From NCBI RefSeq assembly GCF_900115805.1, contig NZ_FOXU01000001.1:744001-808000 (forward strand): a stretch of DNA of 64,000 nt, given 5' to 3'. Under the pieces are notes generated by a model. That model was not told the DNA's origin. It saw only the letters and a program-made list of their open reading frames with translations, and made no database searches. This document shows positions 20,263 to 28,509 of the stretch, piece after piece; within the stretch, counting starts at the first letter, position 1, and every line of letters begins with the position of its first letter. Source of the DNA: Psychrobacillus psychrotolerans. GTDB lineage: Bacteria; Bacillota; Bacilli; Bacillales_A; Planococcaceae. The position numbers were made by a program, and so were the translations under genes.

Positions 20263-20291
20263 TTGCACTTCATTAAGGTCTGTGGTAAATT
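20263..20291 (+). promoter_or_regulatory. Probable sigma-A promoter of rpmB
   Basis: TTGCAC (20263-20268), a 17-base spacer and TAAATT (20286-20291), about 65 bases before the rpmB start on the plus strand. Confidence 0.6.
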
Positions 20292-20355
20292 ATTAAAGTA
20301 TGTGAAATATCGAACTGAAAAATCTTTCAGCTTCTTTTTTAAAGGAGGAAATATA

Positions 20356-20544
20356 ATGCCAAAAGTATGTGCAATCACTGGGCGTAAAGCTCGTTCGGGT
20401 AATGCTCGTTCTCACGCAATGAACTCTACTAAACGTACATGGGGAGCTAACCTTCAAAAAGTACGCATTCTTGTAGACGGTAAACCAAAACGTGTATGGG
20501 TTTCTGCGAGAGCTTTAAAATCAGGAAAAATTGAGCGCGTTTAA
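20356..20544 (+). CDS. rpmB: 50S ribosomal protein L28
   Basis: L28 is a small large-subunit protein. The 62 residues open [23 protein letters not shown] and end [10 protein letters not shown], closely matching B. subtilis RpmB; only one of the zinc-binding cysteines of the C+ form is present. AAAGGAGG precedes the ATG. A longer in-frame extension upstream (to 20266) runs through the promoter and is rejected. It is divergent from yloU and convergent with spoVM. Confidence 0.97.
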   Translation: MPKVCAITGRKARSGNARSHAMNSTKRTWGANLQKVRILVDGKPKRVWVSARALKSGKIERV

Positions 20545-20558
20545 TCGCACTCATAATT

Positions 20559-20596
20559 AATGCCAGACCGACTTTCGTCGACCTGGCATTTTTTCA
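20559..20596 (+). terminator. Terminator of rpmB
   Basis: AATGCCAG pairs with CTGGCATT around an inner GAC/GTC pairing, followed by TTTTT. It lies between the convergent rpmB and spoVM genes. Confidence 0.85.
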
Positions 20597-20601
20597 TTTT
20601 T

Positions 20602-20694
20602 TCATTTCTTCTTTTCTTCTTTTTTAAATAGCCGTATACAAACCTTCACAAAACTACTTACGGATTTAGGCAATCTAAATGTGTAGACCTTCAC
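20602..20694 (-). CDS. spoVM: Stage V sporulation peptide SpoVM (30 residues)
   Basis: SpoVM is a tiny amphipathic peptide that binds the convex forespore membrane and anchors SpoIVA at the start of coat assembly. The frame, 30 codons from a GTG, reads MKVYTFRLPKSVSSFVKVC and continues with IRLFKKEEKKK. It matches B. subtilis SpoVM (MKFYTIKLPKFLGGIV...) at M1, K2, Y4, T5, L8, P9 and K10; Pro9 is needed for proper localisation there. GGGAGG lies six bases before the GTG. The gene sits between thiN and rpmB exactly as in B. subtilis. The Gly-Gly pair at 13-14 is Ser-Ser here and the C terminus is longer. Confidence 0.88.
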   Translation of the reverse strand: MKVYTFRLPKSVSSFVKVCIRLFKKEEKKK

Positions 20695-20708
20695 ACAATT
20701 CCTCCCTT

Positions 20709-21365
20709 TTAGTCGCTACTTCTTATCATTAAACATATGCCCGCGGTAAAAGAGATAGTACCTGTTTGGTCTTTAAGTTCATTACTTGTAAATTTTGCAT
20801 TCCCTACATCCATAAATTCCTTATCAACATTGTACAAAAATCCATGTAAAGTCATATTTTCTACCTGTTCTCCAAAAGAGAAAAAAGACACATATTTATA
20901 ATGATCATCATAATTTATCTGATGTGTTCCTGCAGGTAAAAACTGTATAATATTTTGTTTGTTTTGGATGGAAAATATTATGGATGGATTTTTTAATTGC
21001 AAACGACAAATATCATGTAAAGCTGCCTCATAGTGATCTAACCGTCCGCCAGTTATTCCTGTTACGATTACTTCATTGGGTTTATAGTCTAAAGCAGTGA
21101 GGATGGCAATATGAGTATCCGTTTCATCCTTTTCCGATTGTAGTTCCGTAACTTTTTGTACTTTAGTCTTCATCAAATTTAGCTCTTCTGTTGTTAGGGA
21201 ATCAAAATCACCGATTGCTTCATCTGGTAATATGCCCTCTTTCAACAACCACAATGCACCCCGGTCAGCACCTATAAAAATAGCTTCGTCTCGATGAAAA
21301 GGAAGTTGTTTAAAATCAACAACTTCCTTAGATGGCCCACCTGAACAAACAACTACACGTTTCAT
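20709..21365 (-). CDS. thiN: Thiamine pyrophosphokinase
   Basis: ThiN transfers pyrophosphate from ATP to thiamine to make the cofactor TPP. The 218 residues show GADRGALWLL, the acidic cluster GDFDSLT, ETDTHIAI and TGITGGRLDH, all conserved in the family. The start overlaps the rpe stop by four bases. spoVM follows after 14 bases, with its ribosome-binding site next to the thiN stop. Confidence 0.95.
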   Translation of the reverse strand: MKRVVVCSGGPSKEVVDFKQLPFHRDEAIFIGADRGALWLLKEGILPDEAIGDFDSLTTEELNLMKTKVQKVTELQSEKDETDTHIAILTALDYKPNEVIVTGITGGRLDHYEAALHDICRLQLKNPSIIFSIQNKQNIIQFLPAGTHQINYDDHYKYVSFFSFGEQVENMTLHGFLYNVDKEFMDVGNAKFTSNELKDQTGTISFTAGICLMIRSSD

Positions 21366-22030
21366 TTTGGTACTACACTTAAACCGGCCGCTTTGATCGC
21401 TTGCAAAGCTTTTGCTTTATCAGGGGCATTATAAATGGCAGATCCTGCTACTAATATAGTAGCTCCAGCTTCGACACAAGGTTTAATCGTTTCTTCATTT
21501 ATACCACCATCAATTTCAATCTCAATCGATAGATTTCGTTGTTTGATAATATCAGATAACTGCTTCACTTTAGGGACAACCGAGTGAATAAACTTCTGTC
21601 CACCAAATCCTGGGTTAACAGTCATGAAAAGAACCATATCTATATCTTCCAGTACGTGCTGGATTGTTTCTATTGGGGTATGTGGGTTCAGTACAACGCC
21701 CGGTTTAACACCGAATGAACGGATTAATTGGATAGTTCTATGCAAATGAGGACACGCTTCTACGTGAACTGTAATATAATCTGCTCCCGCTTTGGCGAAT
21801 GACTCAATATACTGATCTGCGTTTTCAATCATTAAATGAACATCTAAAGGTAATTTTGTAAGTGGGCGAAGTGCCTCCACAACAATTGGTCCCATTGTAA
21901 TATTGGGAACAAAATGACCATCCATTACATCGATATGAATTAGTTCTGCACCGGCTTTTTCTACTTCTAATACTTCTTCTCCAAGTTTAGAAAAGTTTGC
22001 TGCTAATATTGATGGAGCTATTTTCACCAT
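21362..22030 (-). CDS. rpe: Ribulose-phosphate 3-epimerase
   Basis: Rpe interconverts ribulose 5-phosphate and xylulose 5-phosphate in the pentose phosphate pathway. The 222-residue TIM barrel opens IAPSILAANF, with metal ligands in HIDVMDGHFVPN and DVHLMI, and ends with EIDGGI and VAGSAIY phosphate-binding stretches. Three bases separate it from rsgA, and it overlaps thiN. Confidence 0.97.
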   Translation of the reverse strand: MVKIAPSILAANFSKLGEEVLEVEKAGAELIHIDVMDGHFVPNITMGPIVVEALRPLTKLPLDVHLMIENADQYIESFAKAGADYITVHVEACPHLHRTIQLIRSFGVKPGVVLNPHTPIETIQHVLEDIDMVLFMTVNPGFGGQKFIHSVVPKVKQLSDIIKQRNLSIEIEIDGGINEETIKPCVEAGATILVAGSAIYNAPDKAKALQAIKAAGLSVVPK

Positions 22031-22033
22031 AAT

Positions 22034-22915
22034 TTAGTACCTCGGCTTTCTATCCATAATTTCTTCTAAGAATTGCAAGTAATGTTTGTAACGATATGCC
22101 TTAATCTCACCAGAATCTACAGCCTCTTTTACTGCACATTTCGGTTCCTTAACATGCATGCACTCTCTAAACTTACAATCATTTTGCTTAACTACAAACT
22201 CCGGAAAACACCGATAAAGTTCTTCTTTTTCCATCAAGTCAAACTCAAATGAGCTGAAACCTGGTGTATCAGCGAGCAGACCTCCGCAAACCTCGATAAG
22301 TTCCACGTGTCTAGTCGTATGTTTACCTCGCCCTAATGCATTAGAAATAACACCAGTTTTTAAATCTAAGGAAGGTAAAATGGTATTCAACAAAGTAGAT
22401 TTACCCACACCAGATTGACCCGCCAAAACAGTTGTCTTTCCTTCCAATAGAGGTGTAATTTTCTCATCAAACGCTGGATCGTCTTTATATGTCATAAATA
22501 ATTGATACCCTATTTTTTCGTAATCCTTCATGTATTCCCTAATTTGAGTTTCTAATTTTTCATCCATTAGATCACTTTTCGTCAAACAAATAATCGGTTC
22601 AATATGAAAAGATTCTAATACTACTAGGAATCGATCGAGTAAGATTGTATTAAAGTCTGGTTCCTTAATGGAAAAAACCAATATCGCCTGATCGATATTT
22701 GCAATAGGCGGACGGACTAAATTGTTTTTTCTCTCATGGATAACTGTAATGGTCCCATCATTATTTCCTTCCACCGTATAGTCAACAAAGTCACCGACTA
22801 AAGGTGATTCTCCTCTGTTTCTAAATATACCTCGCCCGCGACACTGGATAACCTTTCCATTATCGTAAACATAATAAAATCCACTTAATGCTTTTCTTAT
22901 TTGACCTGTTGGCAT
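22034..22915 (-). CDS. rsgA: Small ribosomal subunit biogenesis GTPase RsgA
   Basis: RsgA checks late 30S maturation. The 293 residues include an OB fold (1-70), a circularly permuted GTPase with G4 TKSD before the P-loop GQSGVGKSTLLN and then DTPGFSS, and a C-terminal zinc motif with Cys-x4-Cys-x-His-x5-Cys spacing (CKFRECMHVKEPKC). In B. subtilis it is a PrkC substrate and neighbour, as here (17 bases from prkC). Confidence 0.97.
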   Translation of the reverse strand: MPTGQIRKALSGFYYVYDNGKVIQCRGRGIFRNRGESPLVGDFVDYTVEGNNDGTITVIHERKNNLVRPPIANIDQAILVFSIKEPDFNTILLDRFLVVLESFHIEPIICLTKSDLMDEKLETQIREYMKDYEKIGYQLFMTYKDDPAFDEKITPLLEGKTTVLAGQSGVGKSTLLNTILPSLDLKTGVISNALGRGKHTTRHVELIEVCGGLLADTPGFSSFEFDLMEKEELYRCFPEFVVKQNDCKFRECMHVKEPKCAVKEAVDSGEIKAYRYKHYLQFLEEIMDRKPRY

Positions 22916-22932
22916 CCGAAACCTCCCTATTC

Positions 22933-24930
22933 TTAATCATCATACCCAATTGTTTCTTGCAAGATTGTTTTAGAGTTTACCTCAATTCGATATGCTGCTT
23001 TTTGACCTTCACTAATTTCTAATTTCAATTGTTTTACAACCGTTTCAGTAAGTTCAAATTCTTCGGCAGGCTCCAACATTGAACGTGTTTTGTCTTCAAT
23101 GTATATCCGAACTACTTGCTTCTGAGCAACTGGTTCTTCTTTTATTTCCTCTTCCTCATCGCCCTCGCCTTCAACGGTTTCTTCTTTCTCTTCTTCGGCA
23201 GGTTGTTCATAAGGAATCGTAACTGTTTTCACGACGAATTTAGTAGGCTTGGCCTTTGGACCGTCAGAAATTGTTACGTTTATTGTACTTCCAGGATCTA
23301 CTTTTGCATTTGGTTTCGGTGATTGTTCCATCACATTTCCTTTTGGAATGGAGTCCGAATTTTTTCTGTTTGCAACTTTAATCTTAAATCCAGATGATTT
23401 TTCATAATCGCTTAAAGCTTTTTCATTCCAATCAGTCAAATCACTAACTGTACGTAAATCTGGGCCTTTACTGACAGAAAATAGAAGATCTGTTTCATCT
23501 GGTATGACCTCTTCTCCTGCAGCAGGTGTTTGTTTTATTATAGTTCCTTTTGGCTGATCATCAAAGTCTTCACTTATCTCTATATTGAAATTTGGTAACA
23601 ATGTAGTTACTTGATCTATATTCTTACCGATATAATTTTCAAGGACAAAAGATTCTTTTCCAGACGATATAAATAAATGAATTTCACTATTTTTTTCACG
23701 AAACTTACCGGCTTCCGGTGTGGTGCGAATAATTTTGTTTTCTTCCACTTCATCTGAAACTTCTAATGTTTCATCGCCAATTTTAAATCCTTCTGACTCT
23801 AATTGTTCAATCGCCTCTTCTAATTCTAGGTTAGAAACATCAGGAACTTCTACCTTTTCGGCTTTAAAGAGACCCGGAAATACGATGAAACTTAATAATA
23901 TTAATAGGACTAGTCCACCTAATATCCCACCAAATATCTTCTTTTTTTTGTTCTTACTTTTTGGCTTCCCTGGTTTTGAAACTTTATCTGATGTGGACAT
24001 TTTTTGGGTGTCAGCTATCTCATTAAATGACACAGGCTCTTTAATAACAGGCAATACCTTCGTTGCATCATCATCAATAGCTACTGCAAATTTTGCTTCT
24101 TCTGCTCTTTCAGGTGATAGAGCAGTTGCTAAATCATCTGCCATTTCTTCTGCCGTAAGATATCTATCTTTTGGGTCTTTTGCTGTAGCCTTAAAGACGA
24201 CATTTTCAATACTTTGTGGTATAGAGGGAATAATTTTCCGTATAGACGGTGTTTCAGTTTGTAAATGTTTTAAGGCGATTGATACTGCAGACTCCCCTGA
24301 AAATGGTAGTTGTCCAGTTAATAGCTCAAATAACACGATACCTAAAGCATAAATATCCGACTGTTTCGTGGCTGTGCCGCCTCGCGCTTGTTCAGGCGAT
24401 AGATAATGCACTGTACCTAGAACAGAGTTCGTCTGTGTATAAGATGTGGCACTAAGTGCCATCGCAATACCGAAGTCAGTTACCTTTACATTTTCCTCTT
24501 CATCCAACAAAATGTTCTGTGGCTTTATATCACGATGAATAATATGATTATTATGCGCAGTAGAAATTGCTGAAGTAAGTTGCTTCATAAACAATACTGA
24601 TTTTGTTGGTGAAACCGGTGCATTCTGCAATATGTATTCTTTTAATGTTTTACCCTTCACATACTCCATCACAATATAATGAATATCCTCATCTTCGCCT
24701 ACATCATATATATTGACAATATGTGGATGTGTAAGGCTTGTTGCAGAAAGGGCCTCACGTTGGAATCTGCGGCGTAATTCTTCTTCATTTGCAAAATCAT
24801 ACCGTAATATTTTTATCGCTACGTCGCGATCTAAAATCATATCATGTGCCAAATATACATTGGACATGCCGCCTCCGCCAATCATTTCAAGTAATTTATA
24901 TCTACCACTTATTCGTTTGCCTAACAGCAT
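22933..24930 (-). CDS. prkC: PASTA-domain serine/threonine kinase PrkC
   Basis: Membrane kinase that senses muropeptides and regulates cell-wall metabolism, translation and, in spores, germination. The 665 residues show an N-terminal kinase domain (1-270) with GGGGMSNVY, catalytic Lys in AIKIL (about 40), HRDIKPQN and DFGIA; a basic stretch and one membrane helix (about 335-355, GGILGGLVLLILLSFIVF); then three PASTA domains and a C-terminal acidic Glu-rich region. Length is close to B. subtilis PrkC. The paired phosphatase prpC ends two bases before it. Confidence 0.96.
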   Translation of the reverse strand: MLLGKRISGRYKLLEMIGGGGMSNVYLAHDMILDRDVAIKILRYDFANEEELRRRFQREALSATSLTHPHIVNIYDVGEDEDIHYIVMEYVKGKTLKEYILQNAPVSPTKSVLFMKQLTSAISTAHNNHIIHRDIKPQNILLDEEENVKVTDFGIAMALSATSYTQTNSVLGTVHYLSPEQARGGTATKQSDIYALGIVLFELLTGQLPFSGESAVSIALKHLQTETPSIRKIIPSIPQSIENVVFKATAKDPKDRYLTAEEMADDLATALSPERAEEAKFAVAIDDDATKVLPVIKEPVSFNEIADTQKMSTSDKVSKPGKPKSKNKKKKIFGGILGGLVLLILLSFIVFPGLFKAEKVEVPDVSNLELEEAIEQLESEGFKIGDETLEVSDEVEENKIIRTTPEAGKFREKNSEIHLFISSGKESFVLENYIGKNIDQVTTLLPNFNIEISEDFDDQPKGTIIKQTPAAGEEVIPDETDLLFSVSKGPDLRTVSDLTDWNEKALSDYEKSSGFKIKVANRKNSDSIPKGNVMEQSPKPNAKVDPGSTINVTISDGPKAKPTKFVVKTVTIPYEQPAEEEKEETVEGEGDEEEEIKEEPVAQKQVVRIYIEDKTRSMLEPAEEFELTETVVKQLKLEISEGQKAAYRIEVNSKTILQETIGYDD

Positions 24931-24932
24931 CC

Positions 24933-25670
24933 TTACACCTCCTCAGCATTGTTATATAATAGGATTAAAGAAATATTATCTTCTCCACCTAAACTATTTG
25001 CTTCTTCCACTAAATCTTGACCTTTTTCTTCCAGTGTCTTACTGGAATATAAAATGGACTGCATTAATGATTCACTTATCTTATTACTCAAACCGTCTGT
25101 ACAAAAAAGTAAATAAGAGTTTGGTTGGAACTCGATATCGTAGAAATCTGGTTGAATTGTTCGTTCCGTACCAATGGCTTTCATGAGAACATTTTTGTTG
25201 GGATGGGTCTTCGCTTGTTCTTCACTTATTTCACCCGAATCGATGAGCACATTTACATATGAATGATCTCGTGTAATTTGAAGCACTTGCGCAGGAGATA
25301 TTAAATAGACGCGACTATCCCCTACATGGGCAATAATCCCTTGGTGATTTTCAAACAAACCCGCGATTAACGTTGTACCCATACCTGCGCACTCTACGCT
25401 CATTTTAGAATGTCTCATGACTGTTTGGTTAATCGATTGAAATGTATAGGTTAACCAGTCTTTTGCTTTTACTATAAATGGATTGAATGCAGCAAAATAC
25501 TTTTTAAATTCAGAAACAGCTAAGTCACTAGCCACGTCCCCAGCATTGTGCCCACCCATTCCATCAGCAACTACAGCCAGCAAACGACCGTCTTCTCGCC
25601 TAAAAACCTCTACTCTATCTTCATTTACCGTTCTTTTCATACCTACATCCGTCTTCACAACAAACTTCAT
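24933..25670 (-). CDS. prpC: PP2C-family protein phosphatase PrpC (Stp)
   Basis: PrpC reverses PrkC phosphorylation. The 245 residues contain the PPM metal motifs VVADGMGGHNAGD, HVGDSRVYL, FCTDGLSN and GGEDNISLIL. A TTG at 25700 gives a ten-residue extension, but GAGGTG is nine bases before the ATG chosen, which gives the standard start MKFVVKTDVG. The kinase follows two bases after the stop, with the prkC ribosome-binding site inside the end of prpC. Confidence 0.95.
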   Translation of the reverse strand: MKFVVKTDVGMKRTVNEDRVEVFRREDGRLLAVVADGMGGHNAGDVASDLAVSEFKKYFAAFNPFIVKAKDWLTYTFQSINQTVMRHSKMSVECAGMGTTLIAGLFENHQGIIAHVGDSRVYLISPAQVLQITRDHSYVNVLIDSGEISEEQAKTHPNKNVLMKAIGTERTIQPDFYDIEFQPNSYLLFCTDGLSNKISESLMQSILYSSKTLEEKGQDLVEEANSLGGEDNISLILLYNNAEEV

Positions 25671-25710
25671 CTTATCATTCACCTCTTTTGAATTTGGCAA
25701 AGAGTGTTCT

Positions 25711-27063
25711 CTATTTCTGTTTTTGGAATAGAGCTACGTAAAATCCATCACTGCGTAAATCTTGTGGGAAAATCTGAAGCGTTCCTTCTTTTTCCTGATT
25801 CTTTATACGTTTAATAACGTCTGGAAAATGCTGAAGTTTCATATCTGGATGTGCATCTAAAAATAGTTGTGTTGTACCTTCATTTTCCTCTAAATCCACT
25901 GTACAAGTACTATAGACCATTAATCCATCTGGTTTTAATAGTTTATATGCTTCTTCAAGCAAATTCATTTGAATTGGTTTAAGAGAAGCAAAATCTTTTT
26001 CCTGTTTAGTATATTTAATATCTGGCTTACGTTTCATAACGCCAAGTCCACTGCACGGAGCATCAACAAGTATTCGATCAAATGATTGTTCTGCAAAGTT
26101 TTCACTAGCTTTTCTTCCGTCCATCTCCACTGTTTCAATGAAACTAAATCCTAAGCGTTCCGCATTTTCCTTCACTAGCTTTAATTTATGCTGGTGAATA
26201 TCCATTGCTACAAGTTTCCCTGTATTTTTCATTTTTTCAGCAATATGAGTAGTTTTCCCACCTGGTGCTGAACACATATCTAGAACGGTCATTCCAGGTT
26301 CTGGCTGAAGAACATAGGCTGGAATCATTGAACTTTCATCTTGAATGGTCACAAAGCCTTCTCGATAAGCAGTTGTTCTCGCTGCTTGTCCGTTGATCAG
26401 GTAAATACATTCAGGAATGATTTCACTTTTAGCGACTACATGGCCTTCTTGAGTCATTTGATGAATTACTTGATCAACGGTACGTTTAAATAAGTTTACT
26501 CGCAAAGTAGTCACAGGTGGTTCGTTGTTTTCTTTTAACATTTTTTCTGTTGTTTCAAAACCATATTGGGATATAAAACGCTTCACCATCCATAGAGGGT
26601 GGCTCGTTTCGATGGAAAGTCTCTCTTCTCTATCCTTAATATCTTCCGTTGAACGTACGCCTTCTCTTAAAATGGACCGTAATATACCGTTAACCGCTGA
26701 GGCAATCCCTTTATGTCCTCTTCTTTTCGCGATTTCTACTGCTTCGTTCACAGCAGCATGATCAGGAATTCGAGATAAATAATGAATTTGATATAAGGAT
26801 AATCGGAGTAATTGCTTCACCCAGTCATCTAACTTACCTTTTATAAACGGTTGCAAATAGTAATCTAGTGTCATTTTATATTGAAGTGTGCCGTATGTTA
26901 GTTCCGTAAGCAAAGCGCGGTCTTTAGCGTCAATCGTATATTTTTCGATTGTTTGGTGTAACAGTAAGTTACTATAAGCTTGTTGCTTTTCAACAGCCAT
27001 TAATATAGTAAGGGCTGCATCTCGAACATTACCTGTCCAAATCTTTTCATTTTTTTTAGTCAT
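25711..27063 (-). CDS. rsmB: 16S rRNA (cytosine967-C5)-methyltransferase RsmB
   Basis: RsmB methylates C967 of 16S rRNA. The 450 residues start with a NusB-like RNA-binding domain (about 10-145), followed by the SAM-dependent domain with MCSAPGGKTTHIAEK, VDAPCSGLG and the catalytic Cys in YSTCTVDLEENE. It overlaps fmt by four bases. Confidence 0.96.
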   Translation of the reverse strand: MTKKNEKIWTGNVRDAALTILMAVEKQQAYSNLLLHQTIEKYTIDAKDRALLTELTYGTLQYKMTLDYYLQPFIKGKLDDWVKQLLRLSLYQIHYLSRIPDHAAVNEAVEIAKRRGHKGIASAVNGILRSILREGVRSTEDIKDREERLSIETSHPLWMVKRFISQYGFETTEKMLKENNEPPVTTLRVNLFKRTVDQVIHQMTQEGHVVAKSEIIPECIYLINGQAARTTAYREGFVTIQDESSMIPAYVLQPEPGMTVLDMCSAPGGKTTHIAEKMKNTGKLVAMDIHQHKLKLVKENAERLGFSFIETVEMDGRKASENFAEQSFDRILVDAPCSGLGVMKRKPDIKYTKQEKDFASLKPIQMNLLEEAYKLLKPDGLMVYSTCTVDLEENEGTTQLFLDAHPDMKLQHFPDVIKRIKNQEKEGTLQIFPQDLRSDGFYVALFQKQK

Positions 27064-28001
27064 TCAAAAGTATCTCCTATTCGCAATTTCGAACCTACAC
27101 CGCGCAAATAATCTTCAGCGGACATTTTCTTCTTACCTGCTGGTTGTAACTCATTAATGCGAATTGCATCTGATTTGCCAGTTTGTACAACGAAATAATC
27201 CGACTCAATTTTTACAACAGTTCCAGGCTTTTCGTTTGTTTGAGAGTTAATAGTATCCGCTTTCCATATCTTCACTACTTGTCCCTCTAATGTTGTATAT
27301 GCTACAGGCCACGGATGGAGCCCACGGACTTGATTGTGTAATTGTAGTGCTGAATTATTCCAGTCCATTCTTTCTTGTTCACGAGAAATATTTTTAGCAA
27401 ATGTCACTAGGCTGTCATCTTGTTTTATCCGATTATTCTCTTTAGCGATAATCGAAGGCAATGTTTCTTTAAGTAGGTTAGAGCCTACTGCACTTAGTTT
27501 TTCAAATAATAGTCCGGTATCATCCGTATGTTCAATAGATATCTCACTTTGCGATATAATATCTCCAGCGTCTAATTTCTCTTCCATATACATTATAGTG
27601 ACACCAGTTTGCCTTTGGCCATCAATAATCGCTTGATGAATTGGAGCTCCTCCACGGTATGCAGGAAGCAACGAGGCATGAACATTTATGCATCCAAGTT
27701 CAGGAACGTCTAACAATTCTTTTGGAAGAATCTGACCAAAAGCAGCGGTGATGATCAAATCTGGTTTTAGTGCAATAATTTGCTCTAGCTCTTCTGATCC
27801 CTTTAGTTTGTTTGGTTGAATGACAGGTAAGCCAAGTTTAATAGCTTCTTCTTTGACAGGTGGAGCCGTTAGCACTTTCTTCCGCCCTACTGGTCGATCT
27901 GGTTGAGTCACGACAGCCTTAACTTTATAGCCTTCTTCTACTAACATTCTCAAGATAGGAGCAGAGAATGCTGGGGTACCCATGAAGATAATAGAAGTCA
28001 T
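27060..28001 (-). CDS. fmt: Methionyl-tRNA formyltransferase
   Basis: Fmt formylates initiator Met-tRNA. The 313 residues contain the formyl-THF motif HASLLPAYRGGAPIHQAI (about 108-125) and catalytic Asp in MYMEEKLDAGDI, with a C-terminal OB domain. It overlaps def upstream and rsmB downstream by four bases each, and the Fmt/Def pairing is conserved. Confidence 0.97.
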   Translation of the reverse strand: MTSIIFMGTPAFSAPILRMLVEEGYKVKAVVTQPDRPVGRKKVLTAPPVKEEAIKLGLPVIQPNKLKGSEELEQIIALKPDLIITAAFGQILPKELLDVPELGCINVHASLLPAYRGGAPIHQAIIDGQRQTGVTIMYMEEKLDAGDIISQSEISIEHTDDTGLLFEKLSAVGSNLLKETLPSIIAKENNRIKQDDSLVTFAKNISREQERMDWNNSALQLHNQVRGLHPWPVAYTTLEGQVVKIWKADTINSQTNEKPGTVVKIESDYFVVQTGKSDAIRINELQPAGKKKMSAEDYLRGVGSKLRIGDTFE

Positions 28002-28486
28002 ACTTCTTCCACCTCATTTTCAATTTCATCTAATTCAACGTAACGAACAACCTTAGTCGTAAATAAAACACCGTGCAAATGGTCAATTTCATGTAAAATC
28101 GCTCTTGCCTCATAATCCTCTGCTTGTAATTCATATAAAGCTCCTGTTCGATCTTGAGCTTCTACTTTCACAAAAAATGGACGTTCTACTTCTCCATAAA
28201 TGTCGGGAAAACTAAGACATCCTTCCACTTCTATTTCTGAACCTCCGACTTCCACTATCTCAGGATTAATCATTTCGATAATATCTTGCCCTTCACCTAA
28301 GTCGACGATAGCTGCCTGGATCGTCTCTCCAACTTGTGGTGCAGCTATGCCGATTCCATCTGAAGCAACCATCGTGTCATACATATCGTCTAAAAGTTTC
28401 GCTAGTTTATTGTCAAACTTGGTAACTTCTTCACATTTCTTTAATAATACATCATTGGGATGTGTAATGATTGAACGTACTGCCAT
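27998..28486 (-). CDS. def: Peptide deformylase
   Basis: Def removes the N-formyl group from nascent proteins. The 162 residues show the three motifs GIGIAAPQVG, EGCLSFP and HEIDHLHG, supplying the metal-binding Cys and two His. An extension of six codons to a TTG (28504) is possible, but GAGG lies seven bases before the ATG chosen and the family starts at MAVRSI. B. subtilis Def from this locus is 160 residues. Confidence 0.95.
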   Translation of the reverse strand: MAVRSIITHPNDVLLKKCEEVTKFDNKLAKLLDDMYDTMVASDGIGIAAPQVGETIQAAIVDLGEGQDIIEMINPEIVEVGGSEIEVEGCLSFPDIYGEVERPFFVKVEAQDRTGALYELQAEDYEARAILHEIDHLHGVLFTTKVVRYVELDEIENEVEEV

Positions 28487-28509
28487 TTCTTTTCCTCTTT
28501 TCAAACACC

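Larger units (their letters stand above)
19437..20355. other. Large repeat-bearing intergenic gap between yloU and rpmB
   Basis: This 900-bp divergent gap contains copy B of the dispersed element (about 19590-20045), a separate hairpin-forming block (20093-20240) and the rpmB promoter. An open frame of 93 codons on the minus strand across 20097-20378 is produced by the hairpin block and overlaps the rpmB start; it is not credible as a gene. Confidence 0.7.

Noticed and set aside
20097-20378. 93-codon minus-strand frame overlapping the rpmB start
   Set aside because: It is generated by the hairpin block and runs through the rpmB promoter; no ribosome-binding site or family match.
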